64,000 nucleotides of DNA from positions 558,001 through 622,000 of the forward strand of contig CP038116.1 in NCBI GenBank assembly GCA_004519485.1, read 5' to 3'. This DNA is from Nannochloropsis oceanica (lineage: Eukaryota; Sar; Eustigmatophyceae; Eustigmatales; Monodopsidaceae). Below the pieces are notes generated by a model that had not been told where the DNA came from, made no database searches, and saw only the letters and a program-made list of their open reading frames with translations. Of this stretch, positions 21,732-33,743 are shown in pieces. The first letter of the stretch is position 1. The number at the start of each line of letters is the position of its first letter. Made by a program: the position numbers and the translations under genes.

Positions 21732-23297
21732 TTATTCGTTACTACTTATCTGTCCATCCGCTTCTCCTCTCCATTGATACCCTCTCTCAACAAAGCCTTT
21801 CAATCTCATATATGTCCCATACACGTGAGTCATCCCCCACAGTAGTCCGTCATGCATCCAACTCCCCCACCCCTCCTCATACGCCATCCGATCGATCAAG
21901 GCCAGGCCATCGCTCTGCAGCCATTCCTCCACATTCCGCACATGTGTGCACAACGCCCGTGTGGCGGCAGGATCACGTGAATGCCCTTCCCCCGGACAGC
22001 CTGCGTGGTACCACTCGTACATCTGGACGCTGGGTTTGTAGAGAGGAGGGAAAGGGGAGGGGAAGGGGATGGAGGATTGAGTCGGTTCGAAGGTATTGAT
22101 GTCCGCTCTCTAGTTATGCGCATGACAGTCAACATGGTGTAATGGCTTCAACAGCAGCACCAATCGTAGCGGCGGCAGGAGCAGCAGCAGCGGTGGGATC
22201 AGAATTCCATACATAGTCTCATCCCGCTCTTTTACAAGCTCCTTCCCCATCCTCCCCTTCGCCTATCCACTACATACATGAGTTCTGCCCCCGGAATGGG
22301 CAAACGTCGAAAGAAATCCAGCGATAGCTGGGTATATGTGGCCTTGGCACCCGTCAATCTAGCCACGGCGGAGACAAATTCTCGAGGAGATAGCACATCT
22401 CCGGCAATAGGCAAAATGCTCCCAGAAGGGAATTGAGTGATCGGAGCCAGCAGGACGGTAGCCGCGACCCGACCAATATCCGTCGGGGAAATAAAGGGAA
22501 TGCGCATGTCTTGTAACAAAGGGATGGAGAACGTGTACTGGGTGATGTGGCCCTGTCGAGGATCACGAGTGACACGTACACGCTTCGTCCCCCGCTTGGT
22601 CGCCACGTTTTCAAAGAAAAAGGCAGTGTGAAGGTACACGACATGGGGCAATGGCAGCGTCCGCAGGTATTCCTCAATCTTGATCTTGTTGTCCATTGTA
22701 TCTACGCCAATGCGCTCCCCACCCGAAAATACGACGCGCTGCACACCCGCGGCAACCGCTGCATTCCCCAAATTCTTGCCTTGCCGGAGTTCCGTACCAT
22801 CGTGGTCCGAAAAGGTGGCCAAGAAGAGGACATCAACCCCTGCCATGGCCTTGTCTAAAAAAGGACGGTCAAGCAGCGTGCCTTGATAGAGCTCAACCCC
22901 CTGGGCTGCGAGTGCCACGGCGGGCTGTGGGTGAGGGTTGGAAGGAATAGAGTGGGTGGGGGATGGAGGTGATGAAGGGTAAGAATGTACGAGCAAATAC
23001 GTTCATTGTATGCGCGGCAAGGAATTCATGTTGGTGACAGACGAAGAAGGATATGTTGTGGAAGCAGGGAAGTGACTAGAGGTACTTCAAGACGATGGGG
23101 CCACATCACGCATGTTCACGCACCTTGCTTCTCGCGTTCCGCGTGATGGTGCGCATGCGGAAGCGACCACTGCTTCGTAAATCCTGGAGGCAGCCAGCTC
23201 CCTGAAGGCCTGTTCCGCCAACCACCAGTGCGAGCGGCAGAAGGGGTTTGTCTGTGGTAGTTGTTGACGTCGATGAGGGGGCAGGTGCGGGCATCAT
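21732..23297 (-). CDS. NmrA-like NAD(P)-binding protein (3 exons, 372 aa)
   Basis: Atypical short-chain dehydrogenase fold of the NmrA/HSCARG group, which senses NAD(P) redox state in other eukaryotes rather than acting as a proven enzyme. Exons: 23124-23297, 22278-22924, 21732-22029; phases agree. The dinucleotide-binding loop GGTGLQGAG is at residues 27-35. RTITRNARSK at the first junction joins PAVALAAQGVELYQGTLLD, as in the family. Then come VFSGGER, an FFFENV block and DIGRVAA. The last exon supplies the family-like end QMYEWYHAG and VEEWLQSDG. A strong GTATGT donor within the long frame and the phase-matched acceptor at 22029 justify the third exon. The ATG at 23297 gives an intact Rossmann start with a short Ser/Thr leader. 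Confidence 0.85.
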
Positions 23298-24283
23298 GCT
23301 GTGATGATGATGGCAGCGTGACCTGAAGGAGGCGGCGACGATGGAGGGCCCCCTGTTGAGCAGCAGGAGGATGAAAATTTTGCAAGGCGACTAATGAGTA
23401 GCCGCCGTTAGGAATATGCAGCTGGTCCAGCTGGCTCTGTGTAATGCAATAAAGGTGGTGGTCAGTCAAAGTTCAAAACTATTTTTAAGCACCACTCCAA
23501 CGGCAAGCTAGGCGTTGAGCTCAGCTCAAGGCACGTAAATGGACGAGCAGAAGGAATTATGGTGCTCTACCTCGCCCCAACGTACTGAGCGGCGGTGAAG
23601 CTTGCGTGCTTGCGGAGACCAACTCGAAATTTGATTGATCCTTTAGAGTGTAACCCACGAGAAGGGACTCTTTCATACTTCGGTGTTATTTTGTTTTCTC
23701 TGAAAAGAGAAAACTGATGGCATACACCAGGCTTCGACAGCAAGAAGAAAATTCAAAGAAGGCGCGATCAGCACACCAAAAAAATGCGAAAGAAAGGCAT
23801 GAAATATTTCTTTGTCGCTAATTCTCTCTATTACATCGCCTCGTTTTTTGTCGTGTGTTTGTTTGACAGTTTGGATGGCTTAACCCCCAGCACATATGGA
23901 AGGGTGTGCAGCATGCACACTTGGACACTTAATTGATTCACATTCAATTTCACGCTTTCGTCCTCTCTGTTTTTAAATGGCGGACAACAACTAAAATATC
24001 ACTTGCTTTCATTTTATAAGGGGTCTCTATCAATTGTTGTTTGATCTTCGCGAGGTAGGTGCAGCACTTCTGCTGCTCAAACCACCAGAGGACCGCAACC
24101 AGTGGTCACAATGTTGGATCGGCCAGCGGCAGGAGCAGCAGCTGTGGCAGCTTTGGAAGGGGACGCTATTATAATATCTCATTGCCTATTTTTTGTTTTT
24201 GATTTTTTATTCCTTATATTGCGAAATGCTTACATGGTGGGTTTTAATTCATGTATGTAAAGGCGAAGCTAAGTTTATAACTC
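23298..24283. other. Intergenic upstream of the NmrA-like gene
   Basis: AT-richer sequence without GGGA/TCCC arrays. No frame of note. Confidence 0.5.
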
Positions 24284-24820
24284 TTAGTGAGTCCCACGCA
24301 GGCTACGGTTATTGTCGCCGTGGTGGTTGGTGGAGCCCATCGCCACATCAGCTTCCGCTCCCTGCTTGTTTCCCTCCTTCTCCTCTACCGAGTCACGTGC
24401 GATGTCACGAGGAGCGCTCGTGCTGCCCACCCGGCCCCATGCGACATGCTTGTCTACCTCCTTCTCTTCTATCGAGTCACGTGCGATGTCACGAGGAGCG
24501 CTCGTGCTGCCCACCCGGCCCCATGCGACATGCTTGTCTCCCTCCCTCTCCTCTACCGAGTCACGTGCGATGTCACGAGGAGCGCTCGTGCTGCCCACCC
24601 GGCCCCATGCGACATGCTTGTCTCCCTCCTTCTCCTCTACCGAGTCACGTGCGATGTCACGAGGAGCGCTCGTGCTGCCTACCTGCCCCCATGCGACATG
24701 CTTCGGGCCAGCCACCGCTTGTCTCATGTCTGTTGCTCCTGCTGCTGTAGTACTGACAGCATTGTTCTGGTCCTTCGTAAAGAAGCGCATCTTCAACTGC
24801 TCACCGTCGGCCTGTAGGGA
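24284..24820 (-). pseudogene. Possible WDR12/Ytm1 NLE-domain fragment fused to a repeat
   Basis: A minus-strand frame begins with a plausible acceptor at about 24820 and reads ADGEQLKMRFFTKDQNNAV, resembling the first strand pair of the NLE domain at the N-terminus of WDR12/Ytm1 ribosome-assembly proteins. It then leaves the family and runs through about four 28-residue repeats (core HVAWGRVGSTSAPRDIARD) to a stop at 24284. An upstream ATG at about 24930 reads MTEPDLSL, which would suit a Ytm1 start, but no GT-AG join in phase was found. No WD repeats follow. It may be a gene fragment grown into by a minisatellite, or a small lineage-specific gene. Identification is tentative. Confidence 0.35.
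24363..24700. repeat. 84-bp tandem repeat, four copies
   Basis: The unit containing GAGTCACGTGCGATGTCACG starts at 24390, 24474, 24558 and 24642. Copies differ at only a few positions. The period is a multiple of three, so long frames open on both strands. Confidence 0.95.
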
Positions 24821-24901
24821 ATTCGGGTGCGAAAGGCAGGGTGAGAGAAGGGCTTGGGTACAGGGCGCATGCAGTGCAGAGTACGCGCACAGGGAAAACA
24901 T

Positions 24902-26067
24902 CTACTCAAGGGAAAGATCTGGCTCGGTCATGGTGTTACTTTTTACTGTTTTCTGTCTTAACTCTTACCATGTCTTGCTGGGCCGTTGCAGAGAGGAAGA
25001 GGGGGCCCAAAAAGAGGGCGCATGTCATTGGGCGTAGCAGCCACATATTGCTGTGAGACAGGAAAAATGTGAGATGAATCTAGTGCAGACGTTACTAATC
25101 TTATGCTGTCAAGGGCTCTTATCCAACACACACAATGATGGGACGGGCTGTGATCGACAGAAGCAACCTAGACGCCGATGGGTGTCCAAGAGAGAGTAAA
25201 ACACAGCTCAAAAGTAAGAAAACATAATACACGGCACTGTTGTATATAATCGGCCATGGTATATGCCCACTGCGAAGTTAACATTCTCAGCCGGGCATGC
25301 ATGGCCAGCCAGAAAGCATGTGCGAGGGATCGTCACCCGCACCCCCCATTCCCCCGTAAAAAATTGGGCATCACATTTCCAAACCTTGCCCGTTTACGTC
25401 AAGAAAACCCCCAGGACCAGCTCCTACGTCAAAATACAAGCAAGAAAGCTCGAAGTAAATGTAAATATGTGGGTATTACCTTGTTGGGGATGCTTGTGCG
25501 TCTGGGAGCGCAAACTGAAACGCAGAAAGGGAGCGTACGCCATGTAGACAGATTGACAGATGGGTTCAACGAGGAGGATGGAAAAGCAAAGATAAGCGCA
25601 GGGTGTTTTGCGCAGGGTGCACGTTGCTAAGGCAACATGACCCTCAAGGAACAGTATCCTTTGCTTCAGTTTTCGTCACTCCGTCACTCGAAGCGGGAGA
25701 CAGTGCTTGTGATATGTGTTTTTGGGGCTGCGGCAGTCGTGAACGACAGACAAAGAAGGACTTAAGGATTTGAGTATGAGGAGGCCGATTCTACACGCAT
25801 GTCTTGTGCTGTGCAAGTGCGCCATGCTGCGTCTAATTCTTCTTCTCTACGGCAAGCTTATTCCCGTCCTTTCACGCGCACACGCCTTATCCTAGGATAG
25901 GATTGTCGTGCCTGTGCTCTTGATGGACCGGTAGCCGGTGTCGTTGTGTCGATGTAGCCCTCCCTCATCTCCTCTCCTCTCCTGCATCAACTTGCACGCC
26001 TCAACTTAACTTAATTCCATATTCCGCCCCATACTACACCACTATAGCGCCTCAACCAGCGTATATT
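24902..26067. other. Intergenic upstream of the glutaredoxin gene
   Basis: No supported gene. A frame at 25256-25630 has no recognisable motif. The promoter of the glutaredoxin gene lies at its right end; no TATA box was fixed with confidence. Confidence 0.5.
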
Positions 26068-26860
26068 ATGCGTTCCCTATTCCTCGTCGCCGCTGTTCTC
26101 CTCGTCTCCTTGCAAGCCACTCTTGGCTTTCTCCTCCCCTTCCCCTCCACCCCTCGCTCCCTCTCCTCCCCCCTTCGCTCCTCCATGGCCCCCGGCGAGG
26201 AGGCTGCGGAACGGGCAGCGGCCACCGATAAAATCAAGTCGATGGTAGCCGACAACAAGGTCATGTTGTTCATGAAGGGCTCAAAGCTGTTCCCTCAGTG
26301 TGGATTCTCCAACACTGCGGTCTCTATTCTTCGGGCCGTCGATGCCGAGTTTGAGACGTTTGATGTACTGAGCGGTGCGTATTACGGAATAGGGGATGGA
26401 GAGGAAGGGAGGGAGAGAATGGTTGATCTCTAAAAATGAAAAAGGGAAATCATTCAATATAGCAACACCATGCATCCGGTCACGCGTACGCAGACATACA
26501 CACGTATGAAAAAAAAAACATGATATTTAACCACACACTTGTATCCACATCCACACACTCTCTCACATATACACGCACAACCAAACAGACTCATTGGTGC
26601 GAGAAGAGATCAAGACATTCAGCGCCTGGCCCACCATTCCCCAGGTGGGTAAGATTTTATCGTGGCTTCGCGCGCGTCTCTTTTTCTCTCCTCCTTTGCT
26701 CACCCTCCCTCCTTCCTTACCTCTCTCCTTCCTTCTCTCTCCATCCTATCCTTTCTACCAGTGCTTTATCAACGGAGAATTTGTGGGGGGAAGTGACATT
26801 CTGCTGGAGATGTACGAGAGTGGGGAGCTAGAAAAGACTTTGGCTGAATTGAAAAAGTGA
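26068..26860 (+). CDS. Monothiol CGFS-type glutaredoxin, probably plastid (3 exons, 153 aa)
   Basis: Binds and transfers [2Fe-2S] clusters with glutathione and takes part in redox control. Exons: 26068-26374, 26589-26644, 26762-26860; phases agree. The active motif PQCGFS has its cysteine at residue 78. Downstream are the WPTIPQ block (glutathione site), INGEFVGGSDILLEMYESGEL and a short Lys end, all typical of the single-domain CGFS class. The first 20 residues are a strong signal-type hydrophobic segment ending LGF, and the next 25 are Ser/Pro-rich. This is the bipartite leader expected for a complex plastid (GRXS14-like). The ATG at 26068 gives the complete leader. Confidence 0.93.
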
Positions 26861-27986
26861 TCTGAATTTCCGTTAGAAAAGAAAAAACATCTAAATTAGA
26901 CAAAGGGCGCGAGGGTGTGGTCTGCTGCTAGAGAAGGAAGTGGAATAGCGCTAGCACACATAAATGAAAGTAGGGAGCAGCGAGAGGGAGGGTAGTGGTA
27001 GGAGTTTGGGAAAGGAAAGAAAGGAGGAGGAAGACAAAGCACCAGCCACTCTCTCCATCAACAGGCAACATTCACAAGGGTTCCAACAGAAATTCAGAAG
27101 TGAATCGACACAGTGAAAACTCACTCAAAATCAAAAGAGGCCTGAAAAACGGCATCACACACACAACCACGTTAATTCTTTATCCATCTCTGTCATCCGT
27201 TCTCCTTCTCTGCTTTGCTCGCTGGCCGTCTTCATCGTCTTCACATTGATCCTTCTCCTATATCTGTTTCACTGGTTTTCGCTATCTCCTCTTTCCTCCT
27301 CTGGCTCGATCATCGCTCTTCTATTGTTCCTTGCGCAACATCTGTGTCTCTCACTTTCGCTATCTCCTTTTCCTTCCTCTTTCTAAATCATCAACCTTGC
27401 CTTTGTTGTCGCTTTCTCTTCTTTCCTCACTCTTTAAAATGTATGCATCTGTTACTGGACAACCCTCCCTCCCTCCCTCCCCCCATCCCTCCCTCCCTCC
27501 CTCCCTCCCTCCCATCCTTATGTACCGGAGTCTGTTGGCCTCCCTTTAAATTTCTTTCTTCTCATTTTTAGTTTCTTTCATCTCATTTTTAGTTTCTATC
27601 TTCTCCTTTTTTAAATGGGCTCGTCAAGAGCAGCTTTGGGGCGCCCCTCATCTCACTGTTATTATCTTATCTTCGCTTCCAATTTCATATTCTTCCTTTT
27701 TAACATCCGTGCATTCGTTGCTTTCCTCTCAACGGACCGACCAATGCAGTAATTTAAACCTTTTTCTCAGCCGTTTCAATATCGTTTCCTGTTCTTCTAA
27801 GCACCGACACAGCTCCACGTCTCTCCTTGTAAATATCGCACTGTCCGCGTTCTTCTCTCTTCTCCTCCCTCCCTCCCTCCCTCCTTCTTCTCTTGTTGTC
27901 TCCTCCCTCCCTCCCTCCCTCTCTCCCATCCTCCCCCCTTCCCTCCCTCCTTTCCCCCCCCCTCCCTGCCTCACTCCGCACCCTCT
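26861..27986. other. Intergenic between convergent glutaredoxin and PAQR genes
   Basis: About 1.1 kb, strongly pyrimidine-rich after 27200 with TCCC arrays at 27465-27520 and 27870-27965. No gene seen. Confidence 0.55.
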
Positions 27987-29558
27987 CTAGCTCAACAGCT
28001 CACACCCCATCTCATGCAAGGCCATGTGCATCTCCAAGATCCCCGCCAACCAGATCTTGACCGCCATAAAGATACACATGTGCCACAGCTGATGACTTGA
28101 GAACCACAGCCCCAACAGCGGCGTCTGAGGGAAGAATCGTTCAGGGAAACGGGAGGCCCACAAGCAAAATCCTAAGGAATAGGACGAGAACATTCCGATT
28201 AAGTTATCCAGAAAGATTGCTCGGACATGGGCAGGCACGAGCATGCACCAATGGAGGGAAGGGACGAGGCCGAAGGTCACGAGTAGGGCGAATGTGCCAG
28301 TGCGCACGAGGGACTGGCGAGGACAGTGCGTGTCGGTGAGCGCCGCCCCGCCCAAACCCAGGAGGAGGAGGAGGAGGGTCAGAAAGTGGTAGACACGCTG
28401 CCAGCGAGGAAAGCAGGCGAAAGCGTAGTGGATACCGGGAACGTAGGAGCCCCTGGGATGGAGGAGGGAGGAAGGGGGAGGGCGGAAGGGAGGGAGGTAG
28501 GGCGGAAGGGAGGGAAGGAGAGCGGCGATGAAACAATCTTCGACTCAAAATGCCCGAGCTAGAACCCCTTACACTGACATCAATACACACCCCATGAATC
28601 TATCCCTCCCCGCCTCCCTCCCTTCCTTCCTTCCTCCCTCCCTCCCTCCCCTCCTTTCAAACCAGATCAAGAGTGCGATGCCGATTAGGTCTACACGCAA
28701 CAACAGTTTGAACATGTTCTCCTGAAGAAGGAGCAAGGTATGGAGGAATGGAGCAAGGGAGGGAATAAGATGACAGAAGCATGGGCAGGAGAATACGTAA
28801 AATGATCTTAGATGGGAAGAGGGGACGAGATAGGGCGGGAGGGAGGGAGGGAGGGAGGGAGGGAGGACATACCGACATGCAGCCAAATGTATGGTAGCAA
28901 GTGCTGAAACTCAAACACGCCACGGCACACAGGAGGAAGGTTAGAATCGCTTTGTATTCCGAGTCGTCGATGTTGACGTGGAGACCGTCCATGCGCAGGA
29001 AGCACGAGAGGGCGTAGAGCACATAGACCGTACCGGATAGATGGGACCAGATGTTTATGGATTCGTTGTGGAAGGTGAAGACAGACTGCCGGAATGACGG
29101 AGGAAGGGAGAAAAGAAAGGGACAGATTGTGAATTGGTAAGCCCCTTGTCTCATTTTCTTCCATTCGTATGTGATAGGTAATCACAGTCATACAATAGCA
29201 CAACACTACAAATTGATGTGTGTCTGACCCCATCCTCCCCCTTCACCCGTCCCCCCTTGCTCACCACCAGGCAATTTCGGACGGAAAATCCAACGCGATA
29301 TCCAAGCTTGATATGCGGCACGTGCTGGAAGGCCGGGGCATGCTTCACATGCCGCACCGGTGGGCAGCCGCAGCATCCACGACGGAGAGACGGAGGAGGG
29401 AGGATCGGCTGGGAGGGAGGAGCCTCAACATACAAGCCTTCCTGTTCCTCAACCAAATTGTTGTTGCTGCTATTATTGCTGCTGGGCGGGGTGCTGTCTA
29501 TGTTACTTCTATGACTGTTGTTGCTGTCGCCGACCTTGATGCCGTTATTGGGTGCCAT
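27987..29558 (-). CDS. PAQR/adiponectin-receptor-like seven-helix membrane protein (4 exons, 343 aa)
   Basis: Member of the progestin/adipoQ-receptor (hemolysin III-like) family. In characterised members a zinc site formed by helix-end residues supports ceramidase-type hydrolysis. Exons: 29265-29558, 28873-29085, 28663-28721, 27987-28452; phases agree. After a polar, Asn/Ser-rich N-terminus comes GYRVGFSVRNCLVSVFTFHNE then SINIWSHLSG, the family entry motif with the HNE/H pair. STCYHTFGC, the DLIGIALLIW helix and GSYVPGIHYAF follow. The last helix region has SSHQLWHMCIF, matching the conserved HQxxH element. The exon-edge residues also suit the family. Ligand and compartment are unknown. Confidence 0.88.
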
Positions 29559-30950
29559 CTTTCAGACGCGTAGGTGTCAAGTCTGTCCTTCGCGGAGAGG
29601 TTGCTTCTCTGCAGGCTGCTGCACCCTCCTGCGTTCCACCACGGCAGACGCAGGCGTCTCCAGAGAGCCCTGTGGGTGGCAATAAAGGACGGAGTGTAAG
29701 AGCAGGTGTATGTGTGGATGAGAGGGGGCCAGGGCAGGAAGTATCAAAATCGATCTTTTTGTGTGGAACCAACATTTTCTCGATTTCCATCCGCACTTTT
29801 ATGGCAAGCTCGAAACTGTTGTTTCAACAATAAAGAAAAGAGTGATAAGAATCCGTTTGTCAAGATATGTTACTGGTGTGGTGGTGAACTGTCCTGGGGG
29901 CTCTGGACTATGCATTGCCCGGCAAACACTCGAAGCAAGGACATGAAAACTCAAGTACGTTGCATCTCTCGTTTTCCTGTGTGCTTGCAGTGACTTTTTG
30001 TTTGTGGATTTTCACACTCCTGGCCCTAAACCACGCAGTCCTGTTCCTCTTCATGCGTGATGTCAAGAAGATAGTGGAATCATTTTTGGCCCTGATAGCG
30101 ATTTGGAATGCATGTGACATCCGTGTTTACCCTTTCAAACCACCTAAACCCTGAGATGGTCTCCTACACAACTTTCTTCACACGACACACACCTGACACG
30201 AAATAGATGCAATCGAAACAGTGTTATGAGGCAAACAACAATATCTTTCTCGAGAGATCTCACTTGTCCCTACTACATTTGACCGGCCTCTTTTCGAGTT
30301 AGTGATACCTCCCACCGACGAGTGCCTTCTCCTCTGTCCGATTAAAGCTATTCACTTTTTTCTGTCTTTCTCCCCTGCATTCATACAGCATCCTTTCCCT
30401 TCTTTCTGTTGCAATGTTAATGCATTGGATAAGGCTGAAATCCCGGCAAACTTACTGCCCGCAAAAAGAGATTTTGTAAGTGCGTGGTCGCCATGGGTGA
30501 TGTCATCGGACACAAACGATAAGAAGCGCATGCTTCGATCATAAGAATACCTTCATATGTCCCCTCTCCATTTGGTATAAATAGCAGTAGTAGGAGTGGT
30601 AGTCTCGCTGTGTTGCTTTCACAGCAAAGGACTGTTTTTGACTTCTTGCCCTGCCCCATGCATGACCCCCTTCGACCAAAACTGTGCTGGCACGACAAAC
30701 ACCAAATGCCCCTCCCCCCCAAAAAAAGTACCATACTATATATATGACAATTAAATCACCTGTGTTGAGTCATGACAGCACTTTGCCTCTGTATCCTCTT
30801 GGCAATATTGGTGAACAGGCAAGGCAAATGGTGACTTTTACTTTTCGACGTCCCCTCACGCACTCTACACGGCTCAAAATCTTCGTCACAGCGAGCTGCA
30901 CGGCGGGCGGCCCAAGTAGAATCGTATCCTCCCGGCCGTGCGCATCATCC
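29559..30950. promoter_or_regulatory. Divergent promoter region, PAQR / MFS transporter
   Basis: About 1.4 kb with no supported gene. A TATA-like TATAAATA lies at about 30577 and an alternating TA stretch at 30733-30745, either of which could serve the MFS gene. In-frame ATGs exist upstream of the chosen MFS start, for example at 30828. Confidence 0.4.
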
Positions 30951-33743
30951 ATGGCACAACTCCCACAAATGCAAATAAGCAGCTATGCAGTTCACGGTGG
31001 GGAGGAGCAGGAGGTGGAACCCGAGCTGGTCTCCACCATCGACTCCGCCGCTACTCTTCCCCGCTCCTTCATGCCTGCCCTCCCAAACTCTCCTCCACCT
31101 TTACATACACCATCGATCAGTGCTTTCAACCCATACGCCGCCCCAGGGCGCGGTTACCGGCATTCAGTTACACAGCCCCATGCTGTCAGCGCTTGCCCTG
31201 GGTCCAGCTCGTCTTCACTGCCGGTAATGATGCCAGTCAGCGTCCGCCCCAGTAGCGCCCCACCTCCTACAGCTTCTTCTCACCATTACCACCTCTCCCA
31301 ACAATCGCGTGTGCGAAAAAGTCGCTCCTTGCGGAGGACAGGGTCACATGGTTCTATTGCCATGTCATTGGTCTTGGCCGGTGGAGGAGCAATGGGTCGA
31401 GGGGCGTCATATGAAAGTTTGACTACAGTGGCAGCCGCAGCCCGGGCGGCCTCGGAAGCGATCATTGGGAACGGAAATGAGGGGGAGGAGGAGGAGAAGG
31501 AGGAGAAAGGAGAAGAAGAAGAGGATGAAAGGGAGGAGAAGGAGAAGGAGAAGGACGACAATGAGGAGAAAGCGGCTGACCTGGAGAGGAAAGAGGGGGC
31601 ATTCCTCCCTCCTCCCTCCTCCTCGCCCACCAAGACTACTACAGCCTATAAAAGGTCTCTTTTACACAATGGAACCATCCACCATCACAAGCGGACCTTG
31701 ACGAAACTGGGTCCAAATCAACTCCGCCTGGTCTGCTTTGGGGGGTACGCTCTTGTCCTCCTCTCCATGTACGGCATTTCTCCCTTTTTTCAAAAAGACG
31801 CACAAAGCCGCATTCACATGGCCCCATCCCTCGCGGGACTCGTCTTTTCCCTCTCGGCCTTGACCTCCATGCTCGTTACCCCCCTCGCGGCCCATCTTTG
31901 TAAATTCCTCGGTCGTTTTCAAACCTTATTCCTCGGGTATCTGACTTCCCTCACCGCCAACGCCGGCTTCAGCTTTTCAACAAGCACAGCATATATGACC
32001 GTCTTTCGGGGCTTCCAGGGGGTGGCCATGGGTCTGGTTGCCGTGGCATCTATGACCCTCCTTATTGCGGGATCGGACAACATCGTCAGGGATATGGGCC
32101 TGCAGGAGATGACGATTTCACTCATTCTGATCGTCGCGCCCATCCTGGGAGGGACCTTTTACGCGTATTTGCCGGGGGCTGAGTGGGCGTACCTTGCCAT
32201 GAGTGCGCCATTGGTGGTGGTTGTGATATGTCTGGCGGTCTTTCTAGGGGAAAGGCAGAGGAAGCAGCGGCAGGAGTTGCAACAGGAGTTGCAGCAGCAG
32301 TTGCAACAGCGGCAGCAGCAGCGGCAACAGCGAGCGCGATTGCCGTTGAGGGCGATGGGAGAGGGTGAGGGAGAGGTAGGGAAGAAGGAGTGGGGGGATG
32401 AAGCGCGGGGGACGACGGCGACATCCTCGTTCTCGACCTTACCCTCGGGAGTGGACTTGAACGAGGAGATAAAGGAGGGTGATAGGGAGGGAGGGAGGGA
32501 GGGAGGCGTGCCACGTGTTGACAACGGTGGGAAAGACGAGAAAGATCTACTAGAACAACGACAACAGGAACCCCTGCGTGTGTGGAGCAACCCCCGGGTC
32601 ATTCTCATTGCACTGGCCATCACCCTGACATTTGCGGCGCAGGGCTTTTTGGCTCTGTCGTTCGGAATACATACCCGGAACTTGCTAAGTCTGTCAGCCG
32701 CCGGTGCGGGGGCCATGTACATTGCGTTTTCCCTCCCTTACGCATTAATGGGCTTGGTGATAGGGCCACTGTCCCGTCGCTTTCCCTCCTCGAGCCTCCT
32801 CGCGCATGGCGCTCTCTTGGAAGCCGTCGGCTTATTGCTCCTTGGGCCCCCGCCTGCCCTCCCTCCCTCCCCCGGCCCCTCCTCCTCCTCCTCCTCCTCC
32901 TCCTCCTCCTTCTCGCCTTCCCTCTTGCCGTGGGCATGGGTCCTGACTGTAGGGGGCATGTTGTGCCTCGGGGTTGGTATGGGCCTCATCACGATGCCAG
33001 CCATCGACGCCATGCGCACGGCCTTGCTCGGCCCGCCCTCCTTCCCTCCCTCCCTCCCTCCCTCCTCCTCCCCCTCCCCCATCTCCTCGGGAATGAGACT
33101 TGAGGAAAAGAGGGAAGAGAGGGATGGACCGGAAGGATTAGATGAGGCATTGGCCAGTGTGATGAGCTTTTCCTTGTCACTAGGGGCGTTTTTAGGGCCC
33201 ATGGTGGGAGGGCTGGGCATCCAAGTGCTCCCCCACACCCGGGAATTTAATTGTTCGGTGAGGGGGAGGAGAAAGGGGTGGGAGGATGGGGGGGAGGACG
33301 ACTGTGTGAGCGGGTACCGCTGGACATGCCTGGTGTTGAGTATCGTGTGCTTGGTCGTGTGGGTGCTGTTGGTGTGGTCGGCAAGGAGGGATAGGGTGAG
33401 GGAGAGGGAGAGGGAGGGGAGTGAGGGGTGGAGGAGGAGGAGGTGGGAGGTGGAGATGGTGGAGGAAGGGAAGGTGAGAAAGAGTGAGGAGGGGGAGGAG
33501 AAGATGTCAGGGAATGAGAGGAAGGAGCCTATCTATGTACAAAAGCTGGGCACTATGATGTGGAGTCCATCAACGAATGAGCTTGAGGGCAGGCTTCATC
33601 TTGGAGGGGAGGGAAGGCAAGGGGAGGGGGAGGACGAGAAGGAGGAATGGAAGGAAGGAGGAGGGTGGGAGGGTGAGGAGATGTGGGAGGAAGGGGAGGG
33701 GCGTCTTCCGCGTGCGCCACAGTTCCATGTCTTGGAGTTTTAA
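30951..33743 (+). CDS. Major facilitator superfamily transporter (930 aa, intronless)
   Basis: Twelve-helix secondary transporter, closest in look to NFD/nodulin-like or monocarboxylate-type MFS. Substrate unknown. A polar N-terminal region of about 260 residues precedes helix 1 (RLVCFGGYALVLLSMYGISP). Helices continue through GFQGVAMGLVAVASMTLL and GGTFYAYLPGAEWAYLAMSA. A long cytosolic loop between helices 6 and 7 is Gln- and Glu-rich. The second half restarts at NPRVILIALAITLTFAAQ and ends near WTCLVLSIVCLVVWVLLVWS. The C-terminal tail (about 110 residues) is Glu/Arg/Gly-rich. The start at 30951 (MAQLPQMQIS) is one of several in-frame ATGs. The ordinary family length is 450-600 residues, so the termini and loop are unusually expanded. 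Confidence 0.8.
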   Translation: MAQLPQMQISSYAVHGGEEQEVEPELVSTIDSAATLPRSFMPALPNSPPPLHTPSISAFNPYAAPGRGYRHSVTQPHAVSACPGSSSSSLPVMMPVSVRPSSAPPPTASSHHYHLSQQSRVRKSRSLRRTGSHGSIAMSLVLAGGGAMGRGASYESLTTVAAAARAASEAIIGNGNEGEEEEKEEKGEEEEDEREEKEKEKDDNEEKAADLERKEGAFLPPPSSSPTKTTTAYKRSLLHNGTIHHHKRTLTKLGPNQLRLVCFGGYALVLLSMYGISPFFQKDAQSRIHMAPSLAGLVFSLSALTSMLVTPLAAHLCKFLGRFQTLFLGYLTSLTANAGFSFSTSTAYMTVFRGFQGVAMGLVAVASMTLLIAGSDNIVRDMGLQEMTISLILIVAPILGGTFYAYLPGAEWAYLAMSAPLVVVVICLAVFLGERQRKQRQELQQELQQQLQQRQQQRQQRARLPLRAMGEGEGEVGKKEWGDEARGTTATSSFSTLPSGVDLNEEIKEGDREGGREGGVPRVDNGGKDEKDLLEQRQQEPLRVWSNPRVILIALAITLTFAAQGFLALSFGIHTRNLLSLSAAGAGAMYIAFSLPYALMGLVIGPLSRRFPSSSLLAHGALLEAVGLLLLGPPPALPPSPGPSSSSSSSSSSFSPSLLPWAWVLTVGGMLCLGVGMGLITMPAIDAMRTALLGPPSFPPSLPPSSSPSPISSGMRLEEKREERDGPEGLDEALASVMSFSLSLGAFLGPMVGGLGIQVLPHTREFNCSVRGRRKGWEDGGEDDCVSGYRWTCLVLSIVCLVVWVLLVWSARRDRVREREREGSEGWRRRRWEVEMVEEGKVRKSEEGEEKMSGNERKEPIYVQKLGTMMWSPSTNELEGRLHLGGEGRQGEGEDEKEEWKEGGGWEGEEMWEEGEGRLPRAPQFHVLEF

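Noticed and set aside
25256-25630. 124-codon plus-strand frame
   Set aside because: No family resemblance, no splice context and an atypical composition.
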